Assembly: GCA_035582835.1 (NCBI GenBank)
Contig: JAYKAV010001000.1
Coordinates: 3,673,721 to 3,737,720, forward strand
DNA length: 64,000 bases
From: Phoebastria nigripes
Taxonomy: Eukaryota > Chordata > Aves > Procellariiformes > Diomedeidae
Reading direction: 5' to 3'
Below, piece by piece: positions 1 to 15,500 of the stretch (position 1 is the first letter of the stretch; the number at the start of each line of letters is the position of its first letter). Position numbers and translations under genes: made by a program. The notes under the pieces are model-generated. The model ran no database searches, was not told the DNA's origin, and was given only the letters and a program-made list of their open reading frames with translations.

Positions 1-493
1 CAGAATATTTATATAATCTATGTTTTATTTTCCACAGAGAAACTATTGGGGAGAAAAAAAAGTAAATTTTCATTTAGATAACCTTTACTGATAAACACTG
101 TGGTCACAAGCAAAATTGTTTTCTATACACTCAGACTGTAGTCAGCTGTGAAATTAAATAAAATGATAAATAACTTCCTTATTTGTTATGTGAAATCAAC
201 TGTGCCCTAAATGTAAATGGAAGCACATTCATTACAAAACAAATCAACGACTAACTTGCTGACTTAGCAATCTCTCAAAACTGCACATGCCAAATTACAA
301 AATGCATCTTCTTCACTTGAAGCAATTAGGAATCACTGTGCAATTCAAATTGCAAATACTGNGGGGGGGGGTCTGTTTTTGTTTTCTTTTCTTTTGGTTT
401 TTTTGGGGGGATTTTTTTTTTTTTCTTCTAAGTACTGCCTAAACATTTTAGAAAACCAAAATTTGTCCTTATATAGGCCAGGTATTCCTTTAC
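1..493 (-). other. PHKB intron 10 (partial)
   Basis: Starts with the exon 10 donor GTAAAG and runs off the left edge. It holds a G-run with an ambiguous base (362) and T/G-rich low complexity at about 361-425. No exon is visible. Confidence 0.9.
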
Positions 494-3400
494 CTTAATT
501 TCTGCTGGTTTGTAATAACGTCGTGTTTTGTCCTCCAGCGCTGTTCTGTACCCATCTCTCAGAAATCTTTTAAACCCATATTTTCCTTTCAATTTTCTAA
601 TAATTTTATCTAGTGTTTGACTGAACAAAACATCATCATCCAAAGCAAACGCAGGATAACTAAGACAGGGCAAAAGAGCTGCATCGGTATTCTGTAGAAG
701 GAGAAACAGCACATTACAAATTTGATTTGATCTCTGACAATTATTTGATGCACAATCAAAGACTGTTTAACTTACTAAGTGAAATACACATTTGGAACAT
801 TATCTTATCTTTATCAAAAACACGGCACTAATATATTAAAATAGTGTGCAAAATAAGACTTTAAAGATGTATAAGGATAAGCTACAAACCCAATATTCGG
901 ATATATGATTTAAAAGAGAATTCATTTGACTCAAAATCTGACCTACTTTACAGTTGATAATCTGCAGGGATAAGTGAATACATTCTAGAACTTTGTGGTT
1001 TTAGAAATAAAAAATATCCTCCGGGTTATTCCTGGAGGAAACACAAACATTTGGGTATCCTACGCTCAAAAAGAATCACAAACATTTTATAAAGGTGCCA
1101 TGCTGAGAAGTAACTACGATTAAATCATCATTTCTGAGAAGCTTTTTCAGGAGTATTCTTCAGGTGCTGTAACAAACAAGCCTATCTGATTTACAATTAA
1201 GGTGATAAGGGAATAATTTCAGGAGAAAAATGAGTAGCATTTCTCAAGAACCATGTGCAACTATCATGAATTATAAAACACAAGAAAAATTACTAACTAG
1301 TGCGTCACCACTACGGTAAGCTTATAGAAACACAAAAAAATAGTTTTAAGTTATAATTCTTATGTCACGCACTGTTTTGTTATTCCTTTCTGCTGATATG
1401 TCTAAGATATTCAACCATTTAAAACACCATCTTTTTGCCAGTATCATTGATGTGAACCCATAAAAGGAAAAAAAAGGACACAAAGATTGCTTCTATAGCA
1501 TAAGTAACTTATGAAACCAGCTTCTGTTGGAATATCTCAAGTCTCCAGCAAATAATAAACAGCAAAAGAGTTCTAAAAGACCATTAGACTATAAAAAGAG
1601 TAGCTGACGGTGCCTTTTATTTTAATTATCCGGTATTACAACTCTGCTATAATTCTTCTACACAATGAGTAAACTATTAATGTTGAGATTAATAGTCTGT
1701 TTCATGAACAAAAATGCTGTTATATCCCAGAATGAACAAAAAAGCAGTAGAACTCTATTATCACTCATCTTAAATTACTGATTTTCAAAAACCAAATTTA
1801 CCTTTGATGCTAGTACTGAAATACAAAGAGTTTCAAAAATGCAGGCACTCAGTGTATAGTGGAAACTAGGCCAAAAGAAAGACAATCACCAAGACTGCAA
1901 ACCCTACTTAGGTTACTACAAATCATTATTATTTTAAGTTTTATTTTAAAATTGTTTAGAAAGCTACCAACAGGCTACCATTTTAACCTAAACACTCATA
2001 AAATAAAGAACGCCATTGTAATTCCACTTCAGAGAAACAACTACATCACAGTGACATTTAAGAAGCAGAAATTTAACATCTTCCCAGCAAATTCCTATCT
2101 TTATTAAGGAGAACATAATGGCCATCAGAGAACTAAGAATTGTGTTCATATTCATTTATTTTCTTCACACTCTGTTGAGGTGAATTTCATTTAATTACTT
2201 ACATGAGACCTTGACTCTCGGGGTAGCAATGAACAGAGAGTCTGTCTGTTACGGTTATGGGCATCAAAATCCACAAATATAACAGACCAAGAGCAGCCCT
2301 GTAAACAGAACATGAAATTTATTTAAGGGGAAGGGAAGAAAGGTTAGCATATCCTGGTGAAACTAACTGGTTCTTTGTTTTATTTAGGTTATGTTGTAAT
2401 AGTCTGGTAGCTGGTAATTTTAATCAGAAAATGTACCACAACATCAAGTTGAAAACATTTTGAATTTTCAAACATATTTAAATATAGCCAAAATTAGATG
2501 GTTTTATCTACTAGTGATTATGAATTATATGATTCATTCAAGCTATGAACTTGTTCATTAATTCTCGAAAAACAATGACTGTATTAAGGACAAACAAAAA
2601 AGCAGTTGTCCCTCCCTGTGACTGCAGGAAATGTTCCAAATAGTGATGTTGAATATTTCATTACCAGTCAGTTAGAAGACAAATAATTGGATAGTCACTT
2701 GAGATACTGCTTTGGAAAAGGACTTCCATAGCAAATAAAAATGACCTGCTTTTCAGCTATTGTAAGGTCTATGATATCAACATCTACTCCTTTGCAAAAC
2801 CCACTTCCAAGTAAAATTCTCTAATTTTACACTGTATCTCTCTGTCAGCTTTTTGATACTTCCTGACACACTCAGAAAAATTCCCATAGCTGAGATACTG
2901 TTTAAACAGAATCAACAGCATTTAAAAGTATTATCAGTAGGCAATTTCTTGGAAATTCAATGCAGTTAGTTAATGAATGGATATTTTCATGTATGTTGTA
3001 ATTGGTAACGAATCTCAGTATCACTATCCCATTGGAAGACACATTCAACACTGAACTCATGCCATTACTATGGTATATATATCCATTACTATGATATATG
3101 GTCATAAATACCATACCATAAATTTTCATAAATTCACCAAATTTCTCCTAAAAAGCAGTCAGTTTCTTTGGTATACTATTCTCCTAGGAAGACTGTTCCA
3201 GAACCCACCCTCTCCAATTATTAAAAACTTCAATTTCCAACTAAGTTTCTACATAGCTAGCTAACCACCCTTCTTTTTGTGCCACTACTAGCATCCGTTC
3301 ATTTGGCTTTCCAAACAACAGAGGTTTTTTCTTACTCTTTACCCGCACTCTAATTATACATAGCTATCATACAGATACTCAGCTTTTGCTTTGCTAGGCT

Positions 3401-6400
3401 AAACAAAACATGTTTTTCCACTGTCCTCATGGAAAATAATCTCTCTGTTCTCTTAATCATTCCAGCAAGATATACTGAATAATGCTGAGATAAGAATGTA
3501 CATAAATAATCACATTTGCTTTGATGATTTCTTATTCTCCTACTTTCTTCTTAATCCAGATTCTGATTATTCACAAATCTCTAAATTCATCTACAAACTC
3601 TGAACACAATCTGTCTACAGGTGTGAACATCCACTTTCAAAATCTGTGCTTCAGTAAAGGATTCTTTGGGCATTCAAACGCAGACTAATTTGTATTTCAT
3701 AAAACCACAAGCATCTTGTTTTACAAATGAACTATTTTTCACTTCTCTAAAGATTGTGAAGTTCTGTAGTAAGGACACCTTACAAAGGCTTGATTTTTTT
3801 TTAACATATAATTTTTTCCTCAAACTAATATAGGACATGTAGCACATATACAAACAATTGCTTATACTATGACTAGGTCAAACTTGAAACATGTTCATCT
3901 TGTTGCTAGCAGTCCCATTTTGGTGCATACATGCATGCACCATGCACTTAATTCATTAGTTCATTAACTCACATTGCCAGTAAATGCACGTCCTCTTACG
4001 TAATTTTTTTGCCGATACGTAATTTTTTCTAAAAGGTATTGTAGCTAAAATGGAATTCTTACATTAATGATAAAAATTCTAAGCTATTTATACTCTGTGA
4101 TACTCTGAAACTAGAGGTTTGGATTAACCATATCAAGCCCACAAAAAGATAAAATAAGTTACAGTACTTTCAGTAGTGATGATTCTAAAGTGATTAAGTA
4201 AAAACATAAACTGAAATGCAATCAGTTCACACTGCATCCTAAATGTAAAAACCAACCAAACAAACAATAATCAGGCCCACTTTTATAGTTCTTCCATACA
4301 AACTTCAGCAGAATTTAGGACGATACAATGATTTCAGGATCTGCCTACGATCAATGCACAGTTAAGGATTATAACAGAATTCTTATGCCAATGTCACACA
4401 TATTAACTACTTCATATAGATTTATAACTATTGTTTCAGAGATATACAATACATTGGGAATAAGTCTAAGAAATTTAGCATAGGACATAAAGCAAAAAAA
4501 TAAGCTATTTAGTTTCTCATTAATCTGTTATATTAAAGATTCTATTCTCAATGTGTAAATAAATCTTTTACTGAGGGAACGTTAGGATTACAGCTTGACT
4601 GTATTTTTATGCTTAGAACTCCCACTTTTTATGAAATACTTCTGGCATGATGGAGATGAAAATGAACAGCATTTAAAAACCATGAATGAACTCCTTTTTA
4701 CATTAAAGCATGTAAAATTCAGATTAAACAAAAAGCCAATCATTTTTCAATTCATAATTGTTCTTTATGGTACCTAGCACCTAGAAAGTATAGCAAAGGA
4801 TGCATTAAAATTATTTGAACATCAGTTAAGTAGTGCTTTGTTACAGAACAAAAAGTAGTATGATTTCTTACAGAAATGCATTCTTTTCTAATGTTTTCTA
4901 GAATTCGGGGAGGGAGGGAAGGAACAGTTTAATGTGAATATCAACAATAAGTGACCTTTATTTTGTCTTCTCTGGGTGTATCCATGAATGCACAGGGAAA
5001 CTGCCCTATCATGATATGCTCAAAGCTATAAAACACACATGCATGTGTGAGAGCACAGCTACAATACTACATATTTGTATTTATTAGTCTCTTCCAGCAT
5101 CCACAGCATGAGTGGAAAAATCTGTATGGAAAGGCTGAGCAGTCTGTTGTCCCCAGCAATGATTTATGCAGGTTGCACTAGTGTAGTTGCAGGTGCAAAC
5201 AAGTTCCTCTTGAGGGGCTCAGCAGGATTTCTCAAAGCTATTGGAACACAGCTGGAGCTAAGCACAAAGGCAAACTCTGCCACAGACTGAAGGTCAAAAT
5301 GGTTTCTGTTTATGCTAAGTATCTTGGAAATAAACTCTCAAAGCATTTAAACTGGTTTTGCTTCAGCAAATTATTAATCCATTTCAGAATTTAGTAAAAA
5401 ATCATTTGAAAAAAACCCAGCAGACGCATTTACCGGTGCTTGAGACTGTTGGGAAGGGAAAGATTGTAGATAAATTTTTTTTCTGAAATACTGACAATGT
5501 GTGTATAATGTCTGATCATTATTTAAGATCCTTACTAGCTCCTAGTTCTTAACGCGTAACATCAGTTTTTAAAATGTATGTAAACCAAAACTAGACCAAA
5601 CGGCTCAGTCTTTTTTAAACAGTGTATTTGTGTATGCATAAAGAGCACTTGCATACTTCTCCACTCATCAGCAAACAGCCGTCAATATTTCCTGAAGAGT
5701 GGATTCTAAACAGAACAAGTCTATTGTACTACAGTACTAGTACAAATATATAGATACAAAAAAAACCCCAAGACCACACAAAAAAAAAAACCACAAACAA
5801 AAGAAACCACCATGAATAGATACCCACAAAAAATGTAATGGATGCCTAAGCCTATAGAGTCAGGAATCCTTGTTTAGGAGGATCTCCTGTTTTATGCCAT
5901 AAGACAAAGAAGGGTCTAACAATAGTAAGTGGTATAGCTTTTCATCAGTAGATAAGATTGTTTAATAGATCGTACTTCTATGTCAGTTGCTCACTATTTA
6001 AAACAAATTGTAACTTAGATTTTTCATCCCAGGCATCTGAATAGCTCTAAGAAGTTTTAGTTTAACAGTTGTTTTTATGTGAATAAACTATAAGGAAGAA
6101 CTTTTTGTCTAACAGTGCTAATAATTATTTTATATGACTGTTCCGATCCATACCTTCCATTTTACCAATAGAAAAATGGAGACACAAATAACTAAGAACG
6201 TTTTAATAAATCAAGCAGTACAGAAAGGAACTTGGAACGTAATTTGGACTGTCTCCAGTCACACTTTTACAGTTGACCTAGCTTATACTCATTAGTTCAC
6301 ACAAAGAGCACCTGAAAATTCCCCTTATTCACCATTTACCATTTATATCTTCTCTCCTTTGTACTATTTTCTTTATGGCAAACCAGTGGATTTAAGCAAG

Positions 6401-9400
6401 TTTCTTAAAGTTGAATATTTGAAACAGACAAGTATCACAATCTGAAAGTCGGCTCCATCTGACTTACAAGACAAAAGGAGAGCACAGGTATTACAGAAAG
6501 AGGAAAGAAAAAAAAAATCCTATCTTGAAGCCAGCAAGAATATACAGAAACTTTACTCAAAAAACATACAAATAGTACTTCAAGTCAAGGTCACAATATA
6601 AAATTATTAAAACTCAAAAGGATCATATACTGCCTAACTGCAGAGAAAAATATGTAAGTATAAAAATAAGCTACTCATGTAAACACATGTCATTTTTTTA
6701 AACCAAGTTCCGAATGTTACTCAACTCTAAGAAGAGATGAAGCATGTTTCATTGATTAATGTTTACTCTGTATGAAATACAGACATTTGGGCATGTGAGC
6801 AAGGTCCATAAGTTACAAGTCAAAAAGGATGAAAGCTTCCAAGAAAACAGTCAATATGGAAAGCTTTACTTAGTGTACTGAGCTCACTACTTTGTGCCTT
6901 GACCAACCTATCCTCCCTTCCACACAATTTACAGACAAAAACTCACCAGCAAGTTTTATAAGTATTTCTACACACACTTGATGCTATCCAGCTTTCTTTT
7001 TAGCTGCACTCCTACCCTTCATTTCCATTCATTAATAACACCAATAGCTTGACAATGACGTATCTCTTCCATTTGTAAATTTTCTAGACCATTAATTTGG
7101 AAGAGCATTCTTTTATTTTAGCTATAGACTACTGTAGGTATAACACCTAAAAAAAGATGCACGTAGAAGGGGAATACAAGTCAGATATAAAAATCTAAGA
7201 AAAGGCTTGCTTTCTTAATTGATCCAAGCCACGTGAAAAGATGGGAAAAGAAAAGATTTTACCACTATGCAACATATTGAAACTAAAAACCAATAAAACA
7301 GTGGGATTATGTACAAGTAGCTTGTTTAAAGTCTTGATCAAAAGCCACATGAAGGAAGAAGACAGAAGTAAGGTAATGCTTGTAGGTAGAGGTATACTGT
7401 ATTATGAGCAACAGATAAAAATTCTGAAAGAAAAACCTTTTTGGCAACCAAGTCCTTTTTCAGAATAAGCTGCAATCATTTTACGTTTGTTTTTTTTTTA
7501 AGAAAGAAAAATAATTCTTGATAGTAAGGGCATTAATGATTTTATGAGACGAATTCTGTACCTGAAACAGGAGCAATCAGTTTGCAAACTAACTTTTTTT
7601 AAAGCTGGAATCTAACAAACTGTGCTAGGTATTTCTAAATACCCTCTGATCCACAGTGTAATTCATTACTGCTAAAAGAAAAAAGGAGAGAAAACAAACA
7701 TTTTTATTACCTGATTTCCAAAGAGATTGAAGCCATTAATTGCTTCTAAAGCTGCTTTTGCCAGCCCCACGGAGCTGAGGAAAAAACAGAACAACAAAAA
7801 AACAGAGGTATCATAATTCAAGCCCAGACTAAAATTTAACACGTTTGACAGCTTTCAGAGCTATGATCTTTTCTTGATTTGAATTTTGTGCCTAACCTTT
7901 ATGTTAATAAAATGATGATGCATAAAAATTGGGGTTGTTTGGTGGTGGATTTTTGTTTGGGTTGGTTTTTTGTTTGGTTGGTTGGTTGGTTTGGTTTTAA
8001 TACTTTTCAGCATTTTTATTTGTCTTCAAATGTCAGAAACCATCTGGAAAACGCACTACTGCTCTCACTTTGCTACTAGACATCTCGCATTATGTATTTC
8101 AAGGTCTTGCTTATAGTGTATTAACAGAGGATTTACTTCAGCACAATTTTTCAACCCAGCTCTCAAGCATTAAACTATAAAAGACTGATTTCTGACTAGC
8201 TTTCGATACAATTAAAGAACTCATCGATCTGGATTCCGAAAAGGAGGATTTTCTGATGTCAACCAACTAGTGAAAGGTCTTTTATTTCACTTACTTCATG
8301 ACTAGTATCCATCACAAAGAAAACAAGACCCAGAAATACTACCAACAAGCTTTCAAGATAGCAAGTTCATGTTTAAAGATATTAAGCGCTAGTCGTATCT
8401 ACTAAAATCACTAATCATTATATAATTTTTAAATCAAATTATATACTAAAATATAATTTATTACTGATTATGAAAATTATACAGTACATAAAAATATATA
8501 AGAAGACTTCTAAAAGGCTGTTTCATTTTAAAAAATGTAGTCTTAGCTTTTTCTTGTGACTATTTAAAAAAAAAAAAAAAAAAAAAGAAAAAGCATTCCC
8601 TCTCAATGCACACACACACTTTTGATGATTTTTTTTTTTTTAAAGAAAAGCTCAAGATAAGCTAATAGAACTCTACATGCATTTGACAGGTTTATATGAA
8701 ATTTGAAGTATGACAGAGGACAGAATTTTGAAATATTGTTTTAAAGAATACATAATTACACATAGGCCAACTTCACATGCGTCCACTCAACTGCAATAAA
8801 GAGCTAAAGCATTAACATACACATAAAAGGCTAAATTTTTGCACATTCATTCCAAAATTCTAGATATTAAGGTCACAGGGCATCAAAAAGTAAAATATTA
8901 AACAAGCTAGTTCCCAACAGTGCTAGAGTTTAAAAACATAATATATAATGCTACCAGATTTCTGACAGTTCTGCTATCGAATACAAGCGTTCAAAGTAGG
9001 GAAAGGACTTTGGACTGCTTACTAAGTGGTGACATAAAAGTATAGGAACTAGAAATACTACAGAAGTCTAGCTAATAAAACAAACACCTTTTACATTCTC
9101 TTAGGCTATCTGGTAAAACAGATTCAGAGCATCCTGCAAAATGAAGCCTAGTGTAATTCTTCCAACTTTATTCATAAAACTGAAACTTTAAATTATGCCT
9201 TTGTCTCCACTTAACTACAGTGCCTCTGACCAATGCATCTTTACCTGTCTCTGCTTCATTTCTATATAAACTACAACAGTGATTTCTTGACTTCATTGAC
9301 ACCCGATGTGCTATCCCCCTAAATGTCTGTCCCGGTTTTGAAGCTCCTCCTTCAGAATCAAGTTTCATCTTTCTCCCTAACTGCCCATTCCTTTAGATAG

Positions 9401-12400
9401 GAGCTCTGCTTTCCAAGTAGCTTACAATTAATTTGAAGTATTTTTAGTCAAAAAACAACAATAAACGAGACAATAGAAAAGGAAGATAGCAGAGTAACAG
9501 GAAAGTATAGATGTCTACCTTGTTATCTTTAAAAGTTAACAAATTTGAAGACATATAGCAAAAGATGGAAAAAGGAAAAAGCAGAATGAATCAGGCTGAC
9601 ATGACAAAAGATTCAGAGTTAAAAAAAGACCGTAAGGGTAAACAAAAGTGACAGAACATAGTACGAGGACATAGATCAACACTGCAGGAAGAAAGCCTCC
9701 AACCTTAGCAAGATAAAAATCAGCAGAAAGAAGAACTGAAAGGTTCATCTTTCCATAAAGCCTTTCCCTATAAGGGAGAGGAAGCTGTTGACACTGTCCT
9801 CAGCTAACAACCATTTAGATGCAGCTACCCTGTTTCTTCCAACTGGGCACAATACCCAAATTTGGAGATAAACAAAACCGCACACACACACAGAAGAAGA
9901 AAAAAAAAAAAACCACCCACCAAAACAAAAAAAGAACTCTCAAACATCTACACTGCTAGATGCTATAGATGCTTGAAAAGTCTGAAGTTTTAAGAACTGG
10001 GAAAAGTCTGGGGAAAACAGAATATGCCAATTAATTTAACAGTGTATTTATTAGCACAGTAATTCCTTGAAATACCCTCCTTAAAAAAAAGGACAAAAAA
10101 GGAGTTAAAAGTTTATATCCTTTTTTCTCTAAAATTGATTATCCACTCAGCCAACAACACTTTCCTTTTTCTTTCCATCTTTCATTTGGGATAAAAATTA
10201 TGCAGTACTGCCAAACAAGGAATGAAAAAAAAAATAGTTTATCAGAGGATCCATGTGCCCAGATAACATGAGAACAACATTGACAGAGAGATAGTCATGA
10301 TTGTGAAAAATTAAAGCATCCTTAAGTCTCTGAGGGCCGCATTCCACTTGCGGGAAAATAGTAAAATTAACAACAGTTAGGAATATGTACTTTCTGAACA
10401 GGACAGTCCTAGATATTTTGTTTATAAAAATAAATAATGAAGCAACCCTGAGTTAGAAAAAAATATTCAGAAAATAGTTGTCGTGGTTTAACCCCAGCCA
10501 GCAACTAAGCACCACACAGCCGCTCGCTCACTCCCCCCACAATGGGATGGGGGAGAGAATCAGAAGAGTAAAAGTGACAAAACTCGTGGGTTGAGATAAA
10601 GANAGTTTCATAGGTAAAGCAAAAGCCGCGCATGCAAGCAAAGCAAAACACGGAATTCATTCACTCCTTCCCATCGGCAGGCAGGTGTTCAGCCATCTCC
10701 AGGAAAGCAGGGCTCCATCACACGTAACGGTTACTTGGGAAGACAAACGCCATCACTCCGAATGTCCCCCTTCCTCCTCCTTCCCCCAGCTTTATACGCT
10801 GAGCATGACATCATATGGTATGGAATACCCCATTGGCCAGTTGGGGTCAGCTGTCCCGGCCGTGTCCCCTCCCAGCTTCTTGTGCACCCCCAGCCCACTC
10901 GCTGGTGGGGTGGGGTGAGAAGCAGAAAAGGCCTTGACTCTGTGTAAGCACTGCTCAGCAGTGACTAAAACATCCCTGTGTTATCAACACTGTTTCCAGC
11001 ACAAATCCAAAACATAGCCCCATACTAGCTGCTGTGAAGAAAATTAACTCTACCCCAGCCAAAACCAGCACAATAATCATTAATAATCCCCAGCTTCTGT
11101 GTAAGAGGAGTTGTGATAGTACTGACAAACAACTGCACTATCTGGCCCAAAAAACTTATAGCAACCAAATTTTCAGAGAACTGCAAACAGGGACTGTGCT
11201 TTAACCTTAACTCTTCTATACTCCATGCAGCATTTTGGGATTAGAGCAAACTTTTCACCTTAATGTAAACAAACTGATTTATACTATTTATTCATGTAAA
11301 ATACCAAATTTCAAATGTTTACTAACTAATCCATATTTTAAAGATGGGAGCCAATTATGATTACACAGAAAATATTGAAAGCAATGAAAAAAATTCAGTG
11401 CAGAGTTATAGAATGTGTTTACTTTAAGTACTGTTTTACCTGGCTTGGTTTTAATGTTAGAAGTACTTCAGACCCTGATTTCAGACTACCATTCTTTTTA
11501 ACTATTACCAACAGGTTTATAAACCTCCATCTTTCTGAAACATTGCCAGAAATAGTACTCATGGGATTTAATTCTAATTGGTTCAACAAGAGAAGGCTGA
11601 TAGGTTGACTAAGTTCTGCTCTGAGCAGCTGCCATCAAGCAGTGGTGAAATCCCTCAGTTTCAGTATCTTCTGCTGATGAAAGCTTTTGGTACCGGAGAA
11701 CGCGATGAAGGAATAAACTGAACTCAGTTCAGAAGTGTTGTGAATATAATTATTTTTCTGGCTTTGTTTCAAATATCTAAACAAAAATGTAATTGTTCTA
11801 ACAATTGCTCTATTTTAATTATCACCCAGCAAGCGATCAAACAAATTGGCTTGATGACTCGGAACAGAACTTTTCATAAGAGTTAAGTATTATTGTCAAA
11901 CTGCCTACATAGAAAATGAAAATCAGAGAAATCCCGTACACTGAAATTGGTATCACACGTTAAAATCTCATATTCTTCTTTTTCCTTCTGAATAACACTT
12001 CTAATACCAACAGTCAGATATTTTCAGAGCGGGGAAAAAAAGTTACTGACAAAAGGTAGAGAAGTAATAGTTGGTTGACAGCAACAACAGCTGGTATTCA
12101 GATCATGTAAAACTACTCACTCTATCTACAAAATAGGATGATACTGTTTGAAAAAAACTGAAGACAAATATGGATTCCTTCCTTGAAATCATTTCTATTT
12201 TACATACTCAGTCATTATTTTACAATAAGAATAATACTTACTGTAATTAATCAGTATTTTTCTACCTCTAGTTTTTCAAAGCCCCTGGAGACTTCATTAC
12301 TCTCACAAATATTACTTGCAAATGAAAATATAAATGTCTTAACATTAAAATATTGCTTTCTTTCCCCCATCATGTAGTATTTCTTCACATTACAATGGTA

Positions 12401-12483
12401 TATCAAGCATTCCCTTCACTATACACACAAGTACTACTTAGATTACTAGAAGTTCCATGGGTAACTGACAGGAGAAAGTTCCT

Positions 12484-12521
<38 letters not shown>

Positions 12522-15500
12522 AGAACAGCTGTAGTATCAAGGATGTCTTCAAAAGACTGAACAATCGCACAACATAACACACTTCAGAACTATGATCGCA
12601 CTTCAGACACTTGTTTCATTCCTACTGATTAATGCCTTTCTGTTGGGGAAATTAGAAAAGAGGTTTTATAATAAACATTATGCTCATGTCTTCCTACAGA
12701 AAATACATTCTTCATACTCTACAACTTAATAATGGAAAAAAATGGACTGTTTTAACAGTATGAATTAAAGGCAAAATGTATTTTAAACAAATATGTTCCT
12801 TCCTCCATTCAGCAACCCACTATGAACATGCTGTGTTAACCTGATGGACTACTCCCAGAGAAAAAAATGCTTACTTGGAGATGGCCCCAAAACAAAGCCT
12901 AACCCAAACCCTCTTTAAATATTCCTCTGAAAATTTCACAGGATCATAAAGTCATTGGCTGGAAGGGACATATAGAACTCATCTAGTCCAACATGAAATC
13001 TCACTTGAAGCCAGATATAATAACCAAGACCGATTCAAGTAAACCATAGCCTCATCTAGACAAGTCTCAAAAACCTCCAAGGATGGAGATTCCATAACTT
13101 TTTTTGAGTATCCTGCTCTGGTGCTTCACTGCGCTTCAAGTGAAAGGTTTCTTCTTAATGTCTATACTGAACCTCCCCAGGTGCAATCTGTAGACCTTAC
13201 TGTAGCCGCCAATTATTGTGATTTGCCATGGATTATCAAGAGCAGTCTTGCAATCATAACACTATGGGTAACATTTGACCTCGATCCACATTTGGGACAG
13301 GGGAAGCTGAGACTAACCTAGAGAAATTATACTTCCAGCTTGCTAAAAAAGCATTAGTAAATTCACTTAAACGTCATTCACAATTCCCAGTAACTTTTAA
13401 CTGTTAGATTTACCCTCTCAGTAAAATACCTGAGGGCAAACACTAAAATTTGCATATTCTTAGCAACTACTAATCAAAACACACCTTAAAGCATCTTCCT
13501 GCCATTCACAGTTTCTTGCCTCCATTCAAGAACTGTGCAGTTCAACTGGAACATCAAACACCACAAGGGATGTTAAAAAAACCCCAAACAACAAAATAAA
13601 AAACAATCCCACAACAATAGTAGTAATTTCATAACTAGACAAAACCAAATAGAACAAGGAAGGACAGCACTATAGCAATATAATACCTACACTACAGAGA
13701 AAAGCAAGATTGAAGCTCTACAGCCTTAGATTTAGAATATAAAGACACTGCACTTCAGCAACTTCATTATTCTCACAATAGATATGGGAGATGTCAAAGA
13801 CGTTTTGCAGAGGTACTCAGCAGATGCCTAGAGAACAGCTTGATCAAATGGTTACAGGACAAATTAATTTTTCAGAAGTTCAGCTGTACGGGAAGGGGAT
13901 CACGCTATAATAAAAGCTGTTACAAATCTTGCCTTTGAACCAGTAAAAGACATCAATTTGCATACATCAATGAGGACCTGGTCCACAGAGTGTTTCGCTA
14001 TTTATCATTTATTAGAAGTGTTTTGAACTGTACTAAGATAGAATACCAAGACTGTGTAAAGATTTAAAATATCTGCATCTTCCAACACAGGCCATAATTT
14101 GCAGTTATTATTCATGGACTTCATATTATATAATATCTTCTTTAAAAAGAAAGCCTCTTTCAATAAAAGACAAGAATTAACTTCTCATTCTGAAAGCAAA
14201 CGCACACTATATGTAGACTTACAGTGTGAGTTTTAAGTACCAGGAGTACAGCATACTTAACACTGAAACTTAAGTGACTGATTTGGAGTCCATAATCACT
14301 GAAGACATACATCATTCATGACTAGCCCTGATTAGTTATAATCACTTCTTGAATTTTTTTTATATTTTTTTTAGAACTCTCTTAGGTAGATACACTACAA
14401 TAGGAGCATAACAAAGTCTGAAGAATATTTTACTGTACGCAGGGCTTTCCTCAATAATATCTAAATACCTCTTCTGATGCACGTTCCTCTTCCATTTTTT
14501 CTGATTTATGAGAACAAGGGAAATTGTCTACTGGCTTCCTAGAGTGAAGCAGAGTATCAACGTGCACACAAGGAAAGATAAATAGGGCAATACCTGTTTC
14601 TGATGACCGAAGTCTACCTCTTAAATTAGAACCAAGCTCTGTAGTTCCTTTTATGCCAGCTCAACAATCTGTTAGATTGGCTCAGTCCATCTCATAAAAG
14701 TTCACCCTTAGAAAAACCAACCTATAAATGTCAATCTAGATTAAGACAAGACAACATGCCCATTTCCATCTGGTGAAAAGATATTCAGTTTTCCCTGGAG
14801 GAAATTCACATACTGAATAACCAGAATGCTGCAAACAACAGGACACACAGCAGTTTCAGTGTTCCTTTTGCGAATTTGTACAAGGTGAGATGCGGAAAGA
14901 AGTATATGATTCTCTAAGTGAACACTCATGTAATCTGGCATTTGACAATTTTACAGACATAGGAGGAAGAAAAAAAACCAAACAAACTAATAAAGCAGAT
15001 TATATAATAACAACTTGGAGTTTTCAGTTGTCATACTGGTACTAAAGCTATACAAAAGCCCTGAAAAAAACATACTTAAATTAATTGTTTTGCTGCAATG
15101 ACGTGTAATTATATCTATAGCCTAAGATACATGCCTGTATGTGAACTAAGAAAAATTATTTCATTCTGAAATGAGAACACAGATTCATTTGGCAACATCA
15201 AAGACTGGAAGAAACACGTGTATTATTTGCAAGCCCATGATAATTATGATGATCAATGATATTTTAAAAATCCTAAGATAACCAAGCTATAGCCATTTTT
15301 ATGATTAATAAAACCTCAGAAGTCAAAAAGTGAAGAAAACAATAGTAACGCTAGAAGAAGCAAGTTGTCAGATTACAGATTTGATCCTTCAAGATAGACT
15401 GCATGTGAGCAATTCCACTGAAGTGAACCAGACCACTCTAATGTTAAAACGTTAAGAGCATTCCTAACTGTCTCATGTGACAGGGGTCAGAATGCCCAGT

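Noticed and set aside
5075..5290. 71-codon plus-strand frame in a slightly GC-richer patch
   Set aside because: No similarity I recognise and antisense to PHKB; not enough to call a gene.
10685..10947. Two overlapping plus-strand frames (70-77 codons)
   Set aside because: Lie inside the solo LTR, antisense to its promoter, with no gag/pol/env similarity.
12491..12516. A26 tract as the tail of a processed pseudogene or SINE
   Set aside because: Upstream sequence shows no gene or SINE body and no flanking target-site duplication.
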